Positions 1-7,219 of a DNA stretch of 25,054 bases are shown here, piece by piece. A program made the translations under genes and the position numbers. Numbering within the stretch: the stretch's first letter is position 1; each line of letters begins with the position of its first letter. The notes under the pieces are model-generated. The model was not told where the DNA came from. It made no database searches and saw only the letters and a program-made list of their open reading frames with translations. Origin of the DNA: Actinomycetota bacterium (GTDB lineage: Bacteria; Actinomycetota; AC-67); NCBI GenBank assembly GCA_041658565.1, contig JBAZZY010000035.1:1-25054 (forward strand), written 5' to 3'.

Positions 1-1
1 G

Positions 2-1198
2 CAGCATTACCTGTCGGTTACGCGCGTACTGGAACCGCTTCGCGACCTGGCGCCGTCGGAGGGGAGACTGTTCGGCGACGGCTTCGGCGTGCACCTGCTG
101 ACCGGGTCCACCGCCAGCAAAGACCGTCGGCGAGCACTGGAAGCGGCGGCATCGGGGCAGGCGATGATGCTCGTCGGTACTCACGCCTTGATCCAGGAAG
201 GGGTCGAGTTCGAACGGCTCGGGCTGGCGATCGTGGACGAGCAGCACCGGTTCGGCGTCCACCAACGGGTCTCGCTGCGCACCCGAGGCAAGGGCGACGT
301 GCATCCTGACGCATTGATCATGACCGCGACGCCTATCCCCAGGACCCTGGCGCTTACCCTGTACGGAGACCTGGACGTCTCGACGCTGGATGAGATGCCT
401 GCCGGCCGCACGCCGGTTCGCACAACGGTTGCTTCGAACGACAGTGCGCGCGAGGACGCCTACGAGCACATCCGAGGGGAGGTCGCCGCGGGGCGCCAGG
501 CGTTCGTGGTGTGCCCGTTGGTGGAAGAGTCCTCGTCGCTGGAGGTCAAGGCAGCCGAAACTGAGTTCGAGCGCATCAAAACCGAGGTCTTCCCGGACTT
601 CCGAGTTGGATTGATCCACGGAAGGCTAAAGTCTCAAGTGAAGGAAGAGGTCATGAAGGCCGTGCGGGCCGGGGAGATAGATGTTTTGGTGGCCACAACC
701 GTTATCGAAGTCGGGGTGGACGTCCCCAACGCGACCGTGATGGTGATTGAGGACGCCGACCGGTTCGGGCTTTCTCAACTTCACCAGTTGCGGGGCCGGA
801 TCGGCAGGGGTAGGCACTCCTCGGCCTGCTACTTGTTCACCGCGGCCGAGTTGGATGATGACGATGCGCGCAGGGAAGCGGCGCGGCGCCTTGAGGCCAT
901 GGCCTCAACGACCGATGGCTTTCGTCTCGCTGAACTAGATCTGGAGATCCGCGGCGCAGGCCAGTTGTTCGGACGAGGGTCGGTGGAGGAAGGGAAGCGC
1001 GCGCCGTTTCAGTCGGGTCGCGGAGACCTTCAGTTCGCCAACCTACTGCGCGACGTCGAGGTGCTCGTGCAAGCGCGCGCCGAAGCATTTGCCATTGTTG
1101 ATCGCGATCCGACATTGGCAATGCCTGAGCACCGGGCATTGAACGAGGAAGTGCGGCGCAGGTTCGCCGACCGTCTCGACTGGCTGTTCGCATCCTGA
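2..1198 (+). CDS. recG: ATP-dependent DNA helicase RecG, C-terminal part (5' end outside window)
   Basis: RecG remodels stalled replication forks and Holliday junctions as a monomeric superfamily 2 DNA translocase. The reading frame is open from base 2, so about 398 C-terminal residues are present and the N-terminal wedge domain lies upstream. Visible helicase motifs are the DEQHRFGVHQR box (motif II, about 236-270), TATPIPRTLAL (motif III, about 322-354), a C-terminal helicase lobe with VATTVIEVGVDVPNA, and QLRGRIGRG (motif VI, about 784-810). The DEQH box and the HRFGVHQR stretch separate RecG from Mfd and PriA. The tail ends with RFADRLDWLF, typical of RecG C-termini. The stop codon is followed by one base before the rsmD start, so the two are probably co-transcribed. 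No frameshift or missing motif was seen in the visible part. Confidence 0.96.
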   Translation, partial: QHYLSVTRVLEPLRDLAPSEGRLFGDGFGVHLLTGSTASKDRRRALEAAASGQAMMLVGTHALIQEGVEFERLGLAIVDEQHRFGVHQRVSLRTRGKGDVHPDALIMTATPIPRTLALTLYGDLDVSTLDEMPAGRTPVRTTVASNDSAREDAYEHIRGEVAAGRQAFVVCPLVEESSSLEVKAAETEFERIKTEVFPDFRVGLIHGRLKSQVKEEVMKAVRAGEIDVLVATTVIEVGVDVPNATVMVIEDADRFGLSQLHQLRGRIGRGRHSSACYLFTAAELDDDDARREAARRLEAMASTTDGFRLAELDLEIRGAGQLFGRGSVEEGKRAPFQSGRGDLQFANLLRDVEVLVQARAEAFAIVDRDPTLAMPEHRALNEEVRRRFADRLDWLFAS

Positions 1199-1199
1199 G

Positions 1200-1781
1200 A
1201 TGCGCGTGACCGCGGGGATCGCCAAGGGCCGACGTTTGCGCGCGCCCTCGACGCCGGAAATGCGTCCGACCGCCGACATGGTCCGCAAGAGCATCTTCGA
1301 CATCCTCGGCGATGCACCGCGTGACGCGCGCGTGCTCGATCTATTCGCCGGCGCGGGGACGTTGGGGATCGAGGCGTTGTCGCGCGGCGCGCGGGAAGCG
1401 GTGTTCGTGGATTCGGATTCGGCCGCCTGTGCCGCGGCGAGAGACAACGCGGCCGCGTGCGGATTTGCGGATCAGGTACGAGTGCATCGAGTCGATGTGC
1501 TGCGGTATCTTGCGCGCGCGCCCCGCACCCCCTTTGACCTGGTCTTTCTTGACCCCCCGTACGCCCGTGGCCTAGGATTCTGTGCCCGCGTCCTGGACAG
1601 GATTGCTGCCGAGGACTGGGTTCGCCCAGGCGGGACGGTTGTCGTGGAGGCCGCGTCGGAGATATTGGAGTGGCCGGCGGGCTTCCGCGAGACCCGGACT
1701 CGGAGGTTCGGGCAAACGCAGGTAGGCATGGCGATACGGGATGAAACAAGAGCTGACGGCGATCTACCCGGGGACGTTTGA
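1200..1781 (+). CDS. rsmD: 16S rRNA (guanine(966)-N2)-methyltransferase RsmD
   Basis: RsmD methylates N2 of G966 in 16S rRNA within the assembling 30S subunit, using S-adenosylmethionine. The 193-residue protein has the usual family length. Residues 45-64 hold the SAM-binding loop (VLDLFAGAGTLGIEALSRGA), and the catalytic DPPY tetrad is at 118-121 after a hydrophobic strand (LVFL), the arrangement of N2-guanine methyltransferases. The N-terminus (MRVTAGIAKGRRL) matches the usual RsmD start, so the ATG at 1200 is chosen, right behind the recG stop. The 3' end overlaps coaD by 41 bp in another frame. The rsmD-coaD pairing is widely conserved and supports both calls. Confidence 0.95.
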   Translation: MRVTAGIAKGRRLRAPSTPEMRPTADMVRKSIFDILGDAPRDARVLDLFAGAGTLGIEALSRGAREAVFVDSDSAACAAARDNAAACGFADQVRVHRVDVLRYLARAPRTPFDLVFLDPPYARGLGFCARVLDRIAAEDWVRPGGTVVVEAASEILEWPAGFRETRTRRFGQTQVGMAIRDETRADGDLPGDV

Positions 1782-2229
1782 CCCCATCACAAACGGGCAC
1801 CTCGACATCATCGAGCGTGCCCGAAGGCATTTCCCTCGGGTTGTGCTGGCCGTGTCTCAGAACCCGGGTAAGGCTCCCATGTTCTCCCTGGAGGAGCGCG
1901 TTGCCCTCGGCAAGGAGGTTCTCGCCGGAACCCCGGGCGTCGAAGTCGACGCTTTCGATGGACTCCTGGTCGACTATGCGATCCAGCGAGGCATCTACGT
2001 GTTCGTGAAGGGCCTGCGCGCCGTGAGCGACTTCGATTATGAGTTGCAGATGGCGCAGATGAATCATCGGTTGGCCGGGGTCGAGACGTTCTTCATGGTG
2101 GCAACTCCGACGTACAGCTTCTTGTCGTCGAGTCTGGTGAAAGAGGTCGCCCGGTTTGGCGGCGATGTCAGCGCGTTCGTGCCGGTTGAGGTCGCGCGCA
2201 AGATGAAGGAGCGGTTCCGTGGCGAATGA
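1741..2229 (+). CDS. coaD: Phosphopantetheine adenylyltransferase (CoaD)
   Basis: CoaD catalyses the fourth step of coenzyme A synthesis: 4'-phosphopantetheine plus ATP gives dephospho-CoA plus pyrophosphate, in the cytoplasm. The protein has 162 residues, the standard length. Residues 9-21 contain YPGTFDPITNGHL, the nucleotidyltransferase signature with TNGH in place of the classic HxGH. The C-terminal region has TPTYSFLSSSLVKEVARFGG, equivalent to the conserved ISSTLVRE motif that binds ATP. It starts at ATG 1741 inside the end of rsmD (41-bp overlap) and ends 11 bp into the next gene, so translational coupling on both sides is likely. Nothing unusual was seen. Confidence 0.97.
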   Translation: MKQELTAIYPGTFDPITNGHLDIIERARRHFPRVVLAVSQNPGKAPMFSLEERVALGKEVLAGTPGVEVDAFDGLLVDYAIQRGIYVFVKGLRAVSDFDYELQMAQMNHRLAGVETFFMVATPTYSFLSSSLVKEVARFGGDVSAFVPVEVARKMKERFRGE

Positions 2230-2815
2230 AGCGCATCACGAAGAAATCAGCGCGACGGTGACATCGTCGCGCGAGGAGGCGCCGCTTACGATTCCCATCG
2301 GACAGATGTCCGTGCTCGAGGATCTCGTTCGCCAGGTCGAGGAAACGATCCGTACTGCTCGCAACATGCCATTGTCGTCCTCAGTGCTCATCGACCGACA
2401 GAGCCTCCTTGAGTTGGTCGACGTGCTGAAGCGTTCGATTCCCGAGGAGATCGCCCGCGCCCGCGCCGTCATTCGGGATCGAGACGAAGTGATCGCGCAA
2501 GCGCAAGCGCAAGCGCAGCGCATCGCCGAACGCGCGCGCGCCGAACGCCAAAAGCTGTTGTCGCAGACCGAGATCGTAGAAGGAGCGACCCGAGAGGCCG
2601 ATCGGCGGATCGCCGAGGCAGAGGAGGCCGCCCGCAAGATGCGCTCCGAGGCCGAGCATTACGTCGAGGGAAAGCTTGCTACGTTCGAGATTGCTCTGCA
2701 GAAGACGCTGAAGGCGGTTGAGCGCGGTCGTGCCCGGATCGCAGGCCGCATTGAGGCCGACCAGTTGGCTTCCGCGGAAGACGCCGAAGATCTCGGCACG
2801 CTCCCCGGCCGATAA
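2219..2815 (+). CDS. SepIVA/DivIVA-like coiled-coil protein
   Basis: This 198-residue protein is predicted from composition to be mostly helical. A disordered, acidic N-terminus (1-30) is followed by a helix pair around 34-79 and a long, charged, alanine-rich coiled coil at about 75-178 (repeats of AQAQAQ, ERARAERQ and AEAEEAARKMRSEAE). It has no enzyme motif or membrane segment. Position between coaD and yceD-rpmF-rnc matches what I recall for mycobacterial SepIVA (Rv2927c), a DivIVA-like factor in septation and polar growth, and the protein shape agrees. The function is inferred from context, not proven. The GTG start at 2219 overlaps coaD by 11 bp. Alternative reading: a generic DivIVA or ATP-synthase-b-like coiled coil. 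Confidence 0.75.
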   Translation: MANEAHHEEISATVTSSREEAPLTIPIGQMSVLEDLVRQVEETIRTARNMPLSSSVLIDRQSLLELVDVLKRSIPEEIARARAVIRDRDEVIAQAQAQAQRIAERARAERQKLLSQTEIVEGATREADRRIAEAEEAARKMRSEAEHYVEGKLATFEIALQKTLKAVERGRARIAGRIEADQLASAEDAEDLGTLPGR

Positions 2816-2830
2816 GCGGTTATCTTCGCG

Positions 2831-2845
2831 GCCTCTCGAAGAGGC
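2831..2845 (+). terminator. Short hairpin after the SepIVA-like gene (possible weak terminator)
   Basis: GCCTCT (2831-2836) and AGAGGC (2840-2845) form a perfect 6-bp stem with a 3-nt loop, followed by GGTGTTTGTG. It lies 15 bp after the preceding stop. There is no clean T-tract, so it is at best a weak terminator or attenuator. The following yceD gene has a TAGTCT at 2865-2870 that could act as a -10, but no convincing -35 was seen. Confidence 0.25.
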
Positions 2846-2881
2846 GGTGTTTGTGCTGGTCAAGTAGTCTATTGGGCGCTT

Positions 2882-3463
2882 GTGATATCGTTGACCCAGA
2901 TGGCAAGGCACCTCGTGAGCGCTGTGCGCGAACCCTCAACCCTATCGATAGATGTCTCGGAGCTTCTGCGGCGCCCCGGCGCTTCACTGAAGTTCGAGGT
3001 CCGCTGCGTTCTGGAAGGGCTCTCCATGCCGCTTTCTCGGGTCGAAGAGGGCTCGAGCCTTGACGTGCGACTCCGTTTCGAGGCCTTGGTGGATGGGATT
3101 CACGCCTCGGGGACGGTTCGGGGCGTTGTGCAAAGGCACTGTCGCCGGTGCCTTGCCACGCTGAACGGTGACGTTGAGGTTCTGTTTGACGAGTTGTACC
3201 TCACTCCGTCGGAGGATGCAGTCGACGACGATGAGGCACGTGAGATCATCGACGGGTTCCTCGATTTGGAGCCGGCGCTTCGCGACGTGGTGCTGGTGAA
3301 TCTCCCGCTGAACCCGCTGTGCCGGACGGATTGCAAGGGGCTGTGCCCCGAGTGCGGAGCCGACCGGAACGAGGCGGATTGCGGACACCGGGTTGAACGG
3401 GTGGACATTAGATGGGAGCCGCTGGCCGGGCTCAAAGAGCGTTTCGAACACACGGAGGAATAG
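2882..3463 (+). CDS. yceD: YceD/DUF177 family protein (large-subunit rRNA accumulation protein)
   Basis: DUF177/YceD proteins are linked to 23S rRNA processing and large-subunit assembly and are almost always encoded next to rpmF, as here, where rpmF starts at the base after this stop. Counting from the GTG at 2882 the protein has 193 residues. It has a CRRC pair at 87-90 and a C-terminal cysteine cluster (C147, C151, C155, C158, C167, in CRTDCKGLCPECG) that probably binds zinc. This cluster is typical of the actinobacterial and Gram-positive form. An acidic stretch lies at 110-120. The start is uncertain: the in-frame ATG at 2900 would remove six residues and neither start has a strong Shine-Dalgarno sequence. 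Confidence 0.9.
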   Translation: MISLTQMARHLVSAVREPSTLSIDVSELLRRPGASLKFEVRCVLEGLSMPLSRVEEGSSLDVRLRFEALVDGIHASGTVRGVVQRHCRRCLATLNGDVEVLFDELYLTPSEDAVDDDEAREIIDGFLDLEPALRDVVLVNLPLNPLCRTDCKGLCPECGADRNEADCGHRVERVDIRWEPLAGLKERFEHTEE

Positions 3464-3646
3464 ATGCCGGTACCGAAGAGGAAGAAGCCGCGGACGCGGA
3501 CGCGGTCGCGAAAGGCGCAGTGGTTTGCCAGCGTGACCTCGGCAGCGAGTGTCACCTGTCCGCAATGCAAGAAGCCGAAGCTTCCCCACCGAGCGTGCGC
3601 GAACTGCGGCACTTACGCGGGGCGACAGGTCCTGCATACCAAGTAG
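3464..3646 (+). CDS. rpmF: 50S ribosomal protein bL32 (zinc-binding form)
   Basis: bL32 is a small protein of the large ribosomal subunit. The 60 residues begin with the family signature MPVPKRKKPRTRTRSR, rich in basic residues that contact 23S rRNA. Four cysteines (C32, C35, C45, C48) form two CxxC knuckles, so this is the zinc-binding C+ form rather than the zinc-independent paralogue used during zinc starvation. The start is fixed by an upstream GGAGG (about 3454-3458) and by abutting the yceD stop. The gene ends five bases before rnc. The yceD-rpmF-rnc order is the classic ribosome-maturation cluster. Confidence 0.98.
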   Translation: MPVPKRKKPRTRTRSRKAQWFASVTSAASVTCPQCKKPKLPHRACANCGTYAGRQVLHTK

Positions 3647-3651
3647 AACGC

Positions 3652-4404
3652 ATGGCGCGGTTGCGCTTCGGTCGCGGCGGCACCCCGCTCGAGCGGAAGC
3701 TCGGCGCGGTATTGCGCGACCGCGAACTGTGGGAGCTTGCCCTTACCCATCGTTCGTTTGCCTACGAGCAGGGCGGGTTGCCCACGAACGAACGTCTGGA
3801 GTTCCTCGGGGACTCCGTGCTGGGCATTGTGGTCACGAAGGCGCTGTACGAGGAGTATCCGGATCGCCCTGAGGGCGACCTCGCCAAGATGCGCGCGGCG
3901 CTGGTCAACATGACGGTCCTTGCGGATGTGTCTCGCGAGATCGGGCTGGGGGACTGTGTCAAGCTCGGCAAAGGCGAAGAGATGACCGGCGGGAGAGACA
4001 AGTCTTCGATCCTCGCGGACACGCTGGAAGCCGTCTTCGGCGCGATCTACCTCGACCGCGGGATCAAGCACGCGTCTGCGGTCGTCCTCGGTCTGTTTCT
4101 TCCCCGGATTCGCGGGCAAGTGGAGGGCGGCGTCGTTCACGACTACAAGACGGCGTTGCAGGAACTGGCTGCCGCGGAGTTGAGCACGCTTCCCGAATAC
4201 GTTCTCACCGAATCGGGTCCCGACCACTCGAAGCGGTTCGAGGCCGAAGTCCGGCTTGCCGGGACGTCATACGGGGCCGGCGCCGGCAGGTCGAAGAAGG
4301 AAGCCGAGCAGGCGGCGGCAAGGGTGGCCGTCGAGCGACTTCGCGGGGCGCCGGCCGGCGCGCGCCGCTCTAGAAGGCAAGGCGGGACGGTGACCGGTGC
4401 CTGA
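3652..4404 (+). CDS. rnc: Ribonuclease III
   Basis: RNase III cleaves double-stranded RNA and processes rRNA precursors. The ATG at 3652, five bases after the rpmF stop, gives 250 residues. The frame is open further upstream, but that part overlaps yceD and rpmF and lacks family similarity. The signature NERLEFLGDSVL is at 46-57 (catalytic E50 and D54). The second catalytic pair, D123 and E126, lies in LADTLEAVFGAIYLDRG. A C-terminal dsRNA-binding domain spans about 163-232 (DYKTALQELAAA to KKEAEQAAARVAVERL), followed by a basic tail. All four metal-binding acids are present, so the enzyme should be active. It overlaps fpg by 8 bp. Confidence 0.97.
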   Translation: MARLRFGRGGTPLERKLGAVLRDRELWELALTHRSFAYEQGGLPTNERLEFLGDSVLGIVVTKALYEEYPDRPEGDLAKMRAALVNMTVLADVSREIGLGDCVKLGKGEEMTGGRDKSSILADTLEAVFGAIYLDRGIKHASAVVLGLFLPRIRGQVEGGVVHDYKTALQELAAAELSTLPEYVLTESGPDHSKRFEAEVRLAGTSYGAGAGRSKKEAEQAAARVAVERLRGAPAGARRSRRQGGTVTGA

Positions 4405-5230
4405 GCTTCCCGAAGTTGAGGTCATTCGCCGGGACTTGGATCGCGAGGCGGTTGGGCGTCGGATCAAGGAAGTAGACGTCAAGCTTCCGCGCATCGTGCG
4501 TCGCCACAAGAACAAGAAGGAATTCATCGACGCACTCGTGGGCCGCAAGATCGTCAAGGTGGATCGCCGAGGCAAGTACCTGCTGGCTCACCTTGATTCG
4601 AGCGACGTGTTGGTGATCCACCTTGGGATGACCGGCAGGATCGAGCGCGCGACGGGTCGCAAGACGACGGAGAAGCACACCCACGTGGTCATTCGTCTCC
4701 AGCCCGGGGGTGAGCTGCGCTTCATCGACATCCGCACGTTCGGAGAGCTGTTCGTGGCTTCCGCAGACGGACTCGACGGCGTCAAGGAACTTCAGCACAT
4801 CGCACTGGATCCGTTGGGGGATGCGTTCACATGGCAATTGTTCAGCGAACTCCTCGTATCCAGGAGCGCCAAGCTTAAGAGCCTCTTGATGGACCAGAAG
4901 TTCATCAGCGGGCTCGGCAACATCTACTCGGATGAGGTCCTTTGGGCTGCCGGATTGCGGCATGACAGGCCCTCGGCCTCTCTGACCTCTCAGGAGGTTC
5001 GCCGGCTCTACCGCGCGATGCAGGAGGTTCTGCAAGAGGGGATTCGCTACGGTGGCGTCACGCTCGAGGACGAGACGTATCGGGACCTGCACGGGAAGGC
5101 CGGCGAGTTCCAGCATCACTTGAAGGTCTACGCCCAGGAGGGGAAGCCCTGCCGCCGGTGCCGCACTCCGGTCACGCGGGAGCGGTGGGGGAGTCGCTCG
5201 ACGTACTTCTGCCCGCAGTGCCAGGTTTGA
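4397..5230 (+). CDS. mutM: Formamidopyrimidine-DNA glycosylase (Fpg/MutM)
   Basis: Fpg removes 8-oxoguanine and formamidopyrimidines from oxidised DNA and nicks the abasic site (base excision repair). The protein of 277 residues starts MPELPEVE. After removal of Met, Pro is the Schiff-base nucleophile and the following Glu is catalytic. K60 in RRGKYLL corresponds to the conserved DNA-binding lysine. The helix-two-turn-helix region contains SGLGNIYSDEVLW. The C-terminal zinc finger is complete, with C252, C255, C272 and C275 and the conserved RSTYFCPQCQ end. The GTG at 4397 is the only start that gives the required N-terminal proline, and it overlaps the rnc stop by 8 bp. It is the last gene of the first housekeeping block. 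Confidence 0.97.
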   Translation: MPELPEVEVIRRDLDREAVGRRIKEVDVKLPRIVRRHKNKKEFIDALVGRKIVKVDRRGKYLLAHLDSSDVLVIHLGMTGRIERATGRKTTEKHTHVVIRLQPGGELRFIDIRTFGELFVASADGLDGVKELQHIALDPLGDAFTWQLFSELLVSRSAKLKSLLMDQKFISGLGNIYSDEVLWAAGLRHDRPSASLTSQEVRRLYRAMQEVLQEGIRYGGVTLEDETYRDLHGKAGEFQHHLKVYAQEGKPCRRCRTPVTRERWGSRSTYFCPQCQV

Positions 5231-5260
5231 TGATGGGTCTATGCATCCCCGGCGCACATG

Positions 5261-5287
5261 CGGATGGTCCGGGAAGCGAACCATCCG
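5261..5287 (+). terminator. Hairpin downstream of fpg, probable terminator
   Basis: CGGATGGT (5261-5268) and ACCATCCG (5280-5287) are perfect 8-bp complementary arms around an 11-nt loop, 30 bp after the fpg stop and before the next gene. What follows (GCCTCTTCG) has only a few T residues, so termination may be partial or factor-assisted. It fits as the end of the recG-to-fpg block. Confidence 0.4.
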
Positions 5288-5345
5288 GCCTCTTCGCGCG
5301 TCTGGACCAGCGAAGAGTGGCGAAACCCTACCCTGAGGTGATCTC

Positions 5346-7124
5346 GTGACGAATGTTTCCGGTGCCGCGAACCGGCGCTGGCCGCCTTTCGCGGCTTTGG
5401 CCGTGTCGGCTCTTATGGTGTTTCTGGTTCTTCCGAACCCCCTGCGCGTGCCGCAGAACAACCCCACCGCATCTGCGGAGTACGCGCCGGTTCCCGGCCG
5501 TCAGCAAGCAGCACAGGCTGCGAACTTCGGCGAAACAAACGCCGCGACTTCGGCCGGCATCGGTGCCGGTGGGCAAGGCGAGGGCGCGATGCCCGGACAG
5601 GCGTTGCCGCCGCCGCAGCGTGTGCCGCGCCAGACCGACTGCGTCGGCAACCCGCCGCGCCAAACCGAAGACCCGCTTTCCCCGCCGTGCGTGCCGTTCT
5701 GGGACGGAGACAACGGCGGTAAGACCTTCCCCGGCGTAACCAAAGACGAGATCAAGGTCGTGTTCTACAACGACCTTGACGTCAGCGGGGACATGAACAC
5801 GCCGTGGCAGCCTTCGGACGAACACACATGCGGAACCGGGCCGTACGAGTGCCAGTATCTGGTCCGAACCATCAAGGCGCAGCTCCGTTACTTCCAGAGC
5901 CGCTACCAGACCTACGGTCGCCGGGTTCGTTTGGTTGCGCAGAAGTCCGGAGGGATAACGACGCCCTGCGGAGGTCGCCAGGGAGACGCGGCCGTATCCA
6001 AGATGGACCATGAGCCGTTCGCGTCGGTGCACTTGGGGGATGGGGCCTCATGCTATTTCGAGGCCATGGCTCGCGACTACAAGATCCCGGTGTTCGGATT
6101 GAACTCCGACGTCCCGCGGTCGATCTACGAGAACAACCGCCCGTACGTTTGGGGCTTCTTCCCCGACCAGGAGGCCGAATCCGCCTGGAGCGGTTCCTTC
6201 ATCTGCAGGGTTCTCCGCGGACACAAGGCACAGTTTGCCGGCGACGCGAATCTCAAGACTTCCAAGCGTAAGTTCGGGTTGATCTATCCGGTGAACGCTG
6301 AGCGGGGGCCGGAAATGACGCGTCTCGCGCACTTGTTGCAGGACGACGTCAAGAAGGAATGCGGGATGACGTTTGATGACACCCGCCCCTTCGAGGCCGG
6401 CGGGACGGCGGGTGCCGGCGGCAAGGAGGCTCCCACGTTCATGGCGGCCTTCAAGCAAGAGGGAATCACCACCGTCGTGTGCTACTGCGTTCCGGTTCAG
6501 ACGGAGCTGACGGTATCGACCATGCAGAACGCCGCGAACTCGGTCGACTATCACCCCGAGTGGTATTGGGACCACGCTAGTCGCATGTACCGGGCGATCT
6601 GGAACCAGACGTATGGGGATCCGAAGCAGCCGAGTTTCGGAGTGAACCACCACTGGCGGAATCCAGGGTTCCACTCCCAGTTCTGGTATCAGTCCTACCG
6701 GTCGCAGGAACCGCAAACCGAACCGAACGTCCGGTTCAACTTCGATATCTACCACCTGTTCCTGAACCTATTCCAGGCGATCCAAGCGGCGGGTCCGCGC
6801 TTGACGCCGGAAACCGTCGAACAGGGGATGTTCACCTTCCAGTATCAAGATCGGGACAACCCTTACGAGCCGATGGGCGGATACGGTCCGTACGGACCCA
6901 AGGCGGTTTCGTCCTACAACTTCGTCGACTCCGCGATGGGTTGGTGGTGGGACCCGACGGGGACACCTCCGGAGGGCAGGGCGGGAGAGGGATGCGTCCG
7001 GGTCATGAATCAAGGGCGGCGCTATTACGCCGGTGAGTGGCCGATCGGGGACAAGGACTTGTTCACCGCAGACGCTCCCTGCTCGCAGGACGACACGAAG
7101 CTGGCCGACACCGCCGGGTTCTAA
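5346..7124 (+). CDS. Periplasmic-binding-protein type 1 solute-binding protein (branched-chain amino acid/amide family), exported
   Basis: The 592-residue protein has an N-terminal hydrophobic segment (about 12-30, FAALAVSALMVFLVLP) that acts as a signal or membrane anchor, with no lipobox. A low-complexity Gly/Ala/Pro linker (about 40-105) follows, then a type 1 binding-protein fold beginning at FPGVTKDEIKVVFYNDLDVSG. This resembles the extracellular ligand-binding receptors of Liv/HAAT ABC systems. The C-terminal half is very rich in Tyr, Trp and Gln. Cysteines in the linker region (TDCVGNPPR, PLSPPCVPF) could form disulfides. The GTG at 5346 is set by a strong GAGGTGATC Shine-Dalgarno sequence (5335-5343). 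No permease or ATPase is adjacent; a full Liv-type system starts 2.8 kb downstream. The substrate cannot be told. Confidence 0.75.
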   Translation: MTNVSGAANRRWPPFAALAVSALMVFLVLPNPLRVPQNNPTASAEYAPVPGRQQAAQAANFGETNAATSAGIGAGGQGEGAMPGQALPPPQRVPRQTDCVGNPPRQTEDPLSPPCVPFWDGDNGGKTFPGVTKDEIKVVFYNDLDVSGDMNTPWQPSDEHTCGTGPYECQYLVRTIKAQLRYFQSRYQTYGRRVRLVAQKSGGITTPCGGRQGDAAVSKMDHEPFASVHLGDGASCYFEAMARDYKIPVFGLNSDVPRSIYENNRPYVWGFFPDQEAESAWSGSFICRVLRGHKAQFAGDANLKTSKRKFGLIYPVNAERGPEMTRLAHLLQDDVKKECGMTFDDTRPFEAGGTAGAGGKEAPTFMAAFKQEGITTVVCYCVPVQTELTVSTMQNAANSVDYHPEWYWDHASRMYRAIWNQTYGDPKQPSFGVNHHWRNPGFHSQFWYQSYRSQEPQTEPNVRFNFDIYHLFLNLFQAIQAAGPRLTPETVEQGMFTFQYQDRDNPYEPMGGYGPYGPKAVSSYNFVDSAMGWWWDPTGTPPEGRAGEGCVRVMNQGRRYYAGEWPIGDKDLFTADAPCSQDDTKLADTAGF

Positions 7125-7163
7125 GCGCGAAGGGACCGGTTCGCCCTCGGAATACGACGGCGT

Positions 7164-7169
7164 TAGCAT
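7164..7169 (+). promoter_or_regulatory. Candidate -10 element (TAGCAT) for moeZ
   Basis: TAGCAT fits the TANNNT pattern of actinobacterial sigma-A promoters and lies 50 bp before the moeZ ATG, in the gap after the binding-protein gene. The best -35 candidate is TTCGCC at 7140-7145 (18-bp spacer), which is poor. This is weak evidence for a separate moeZ promoter. Confidence 0.25.
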
Positions 7170-7219
7170 GAATTGAGACTCGGAAACCCGGGTCGTCCCG
7201 CGGCACATCAGAGGATTCC

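Noticed and set aside
3412..3651. Upstream extension of the rnc reading frame
   Set aside because: It overlaps yceD and all of rpmF. RNase III similarity begins at the ATG at 3652, which directly follows rpmF.
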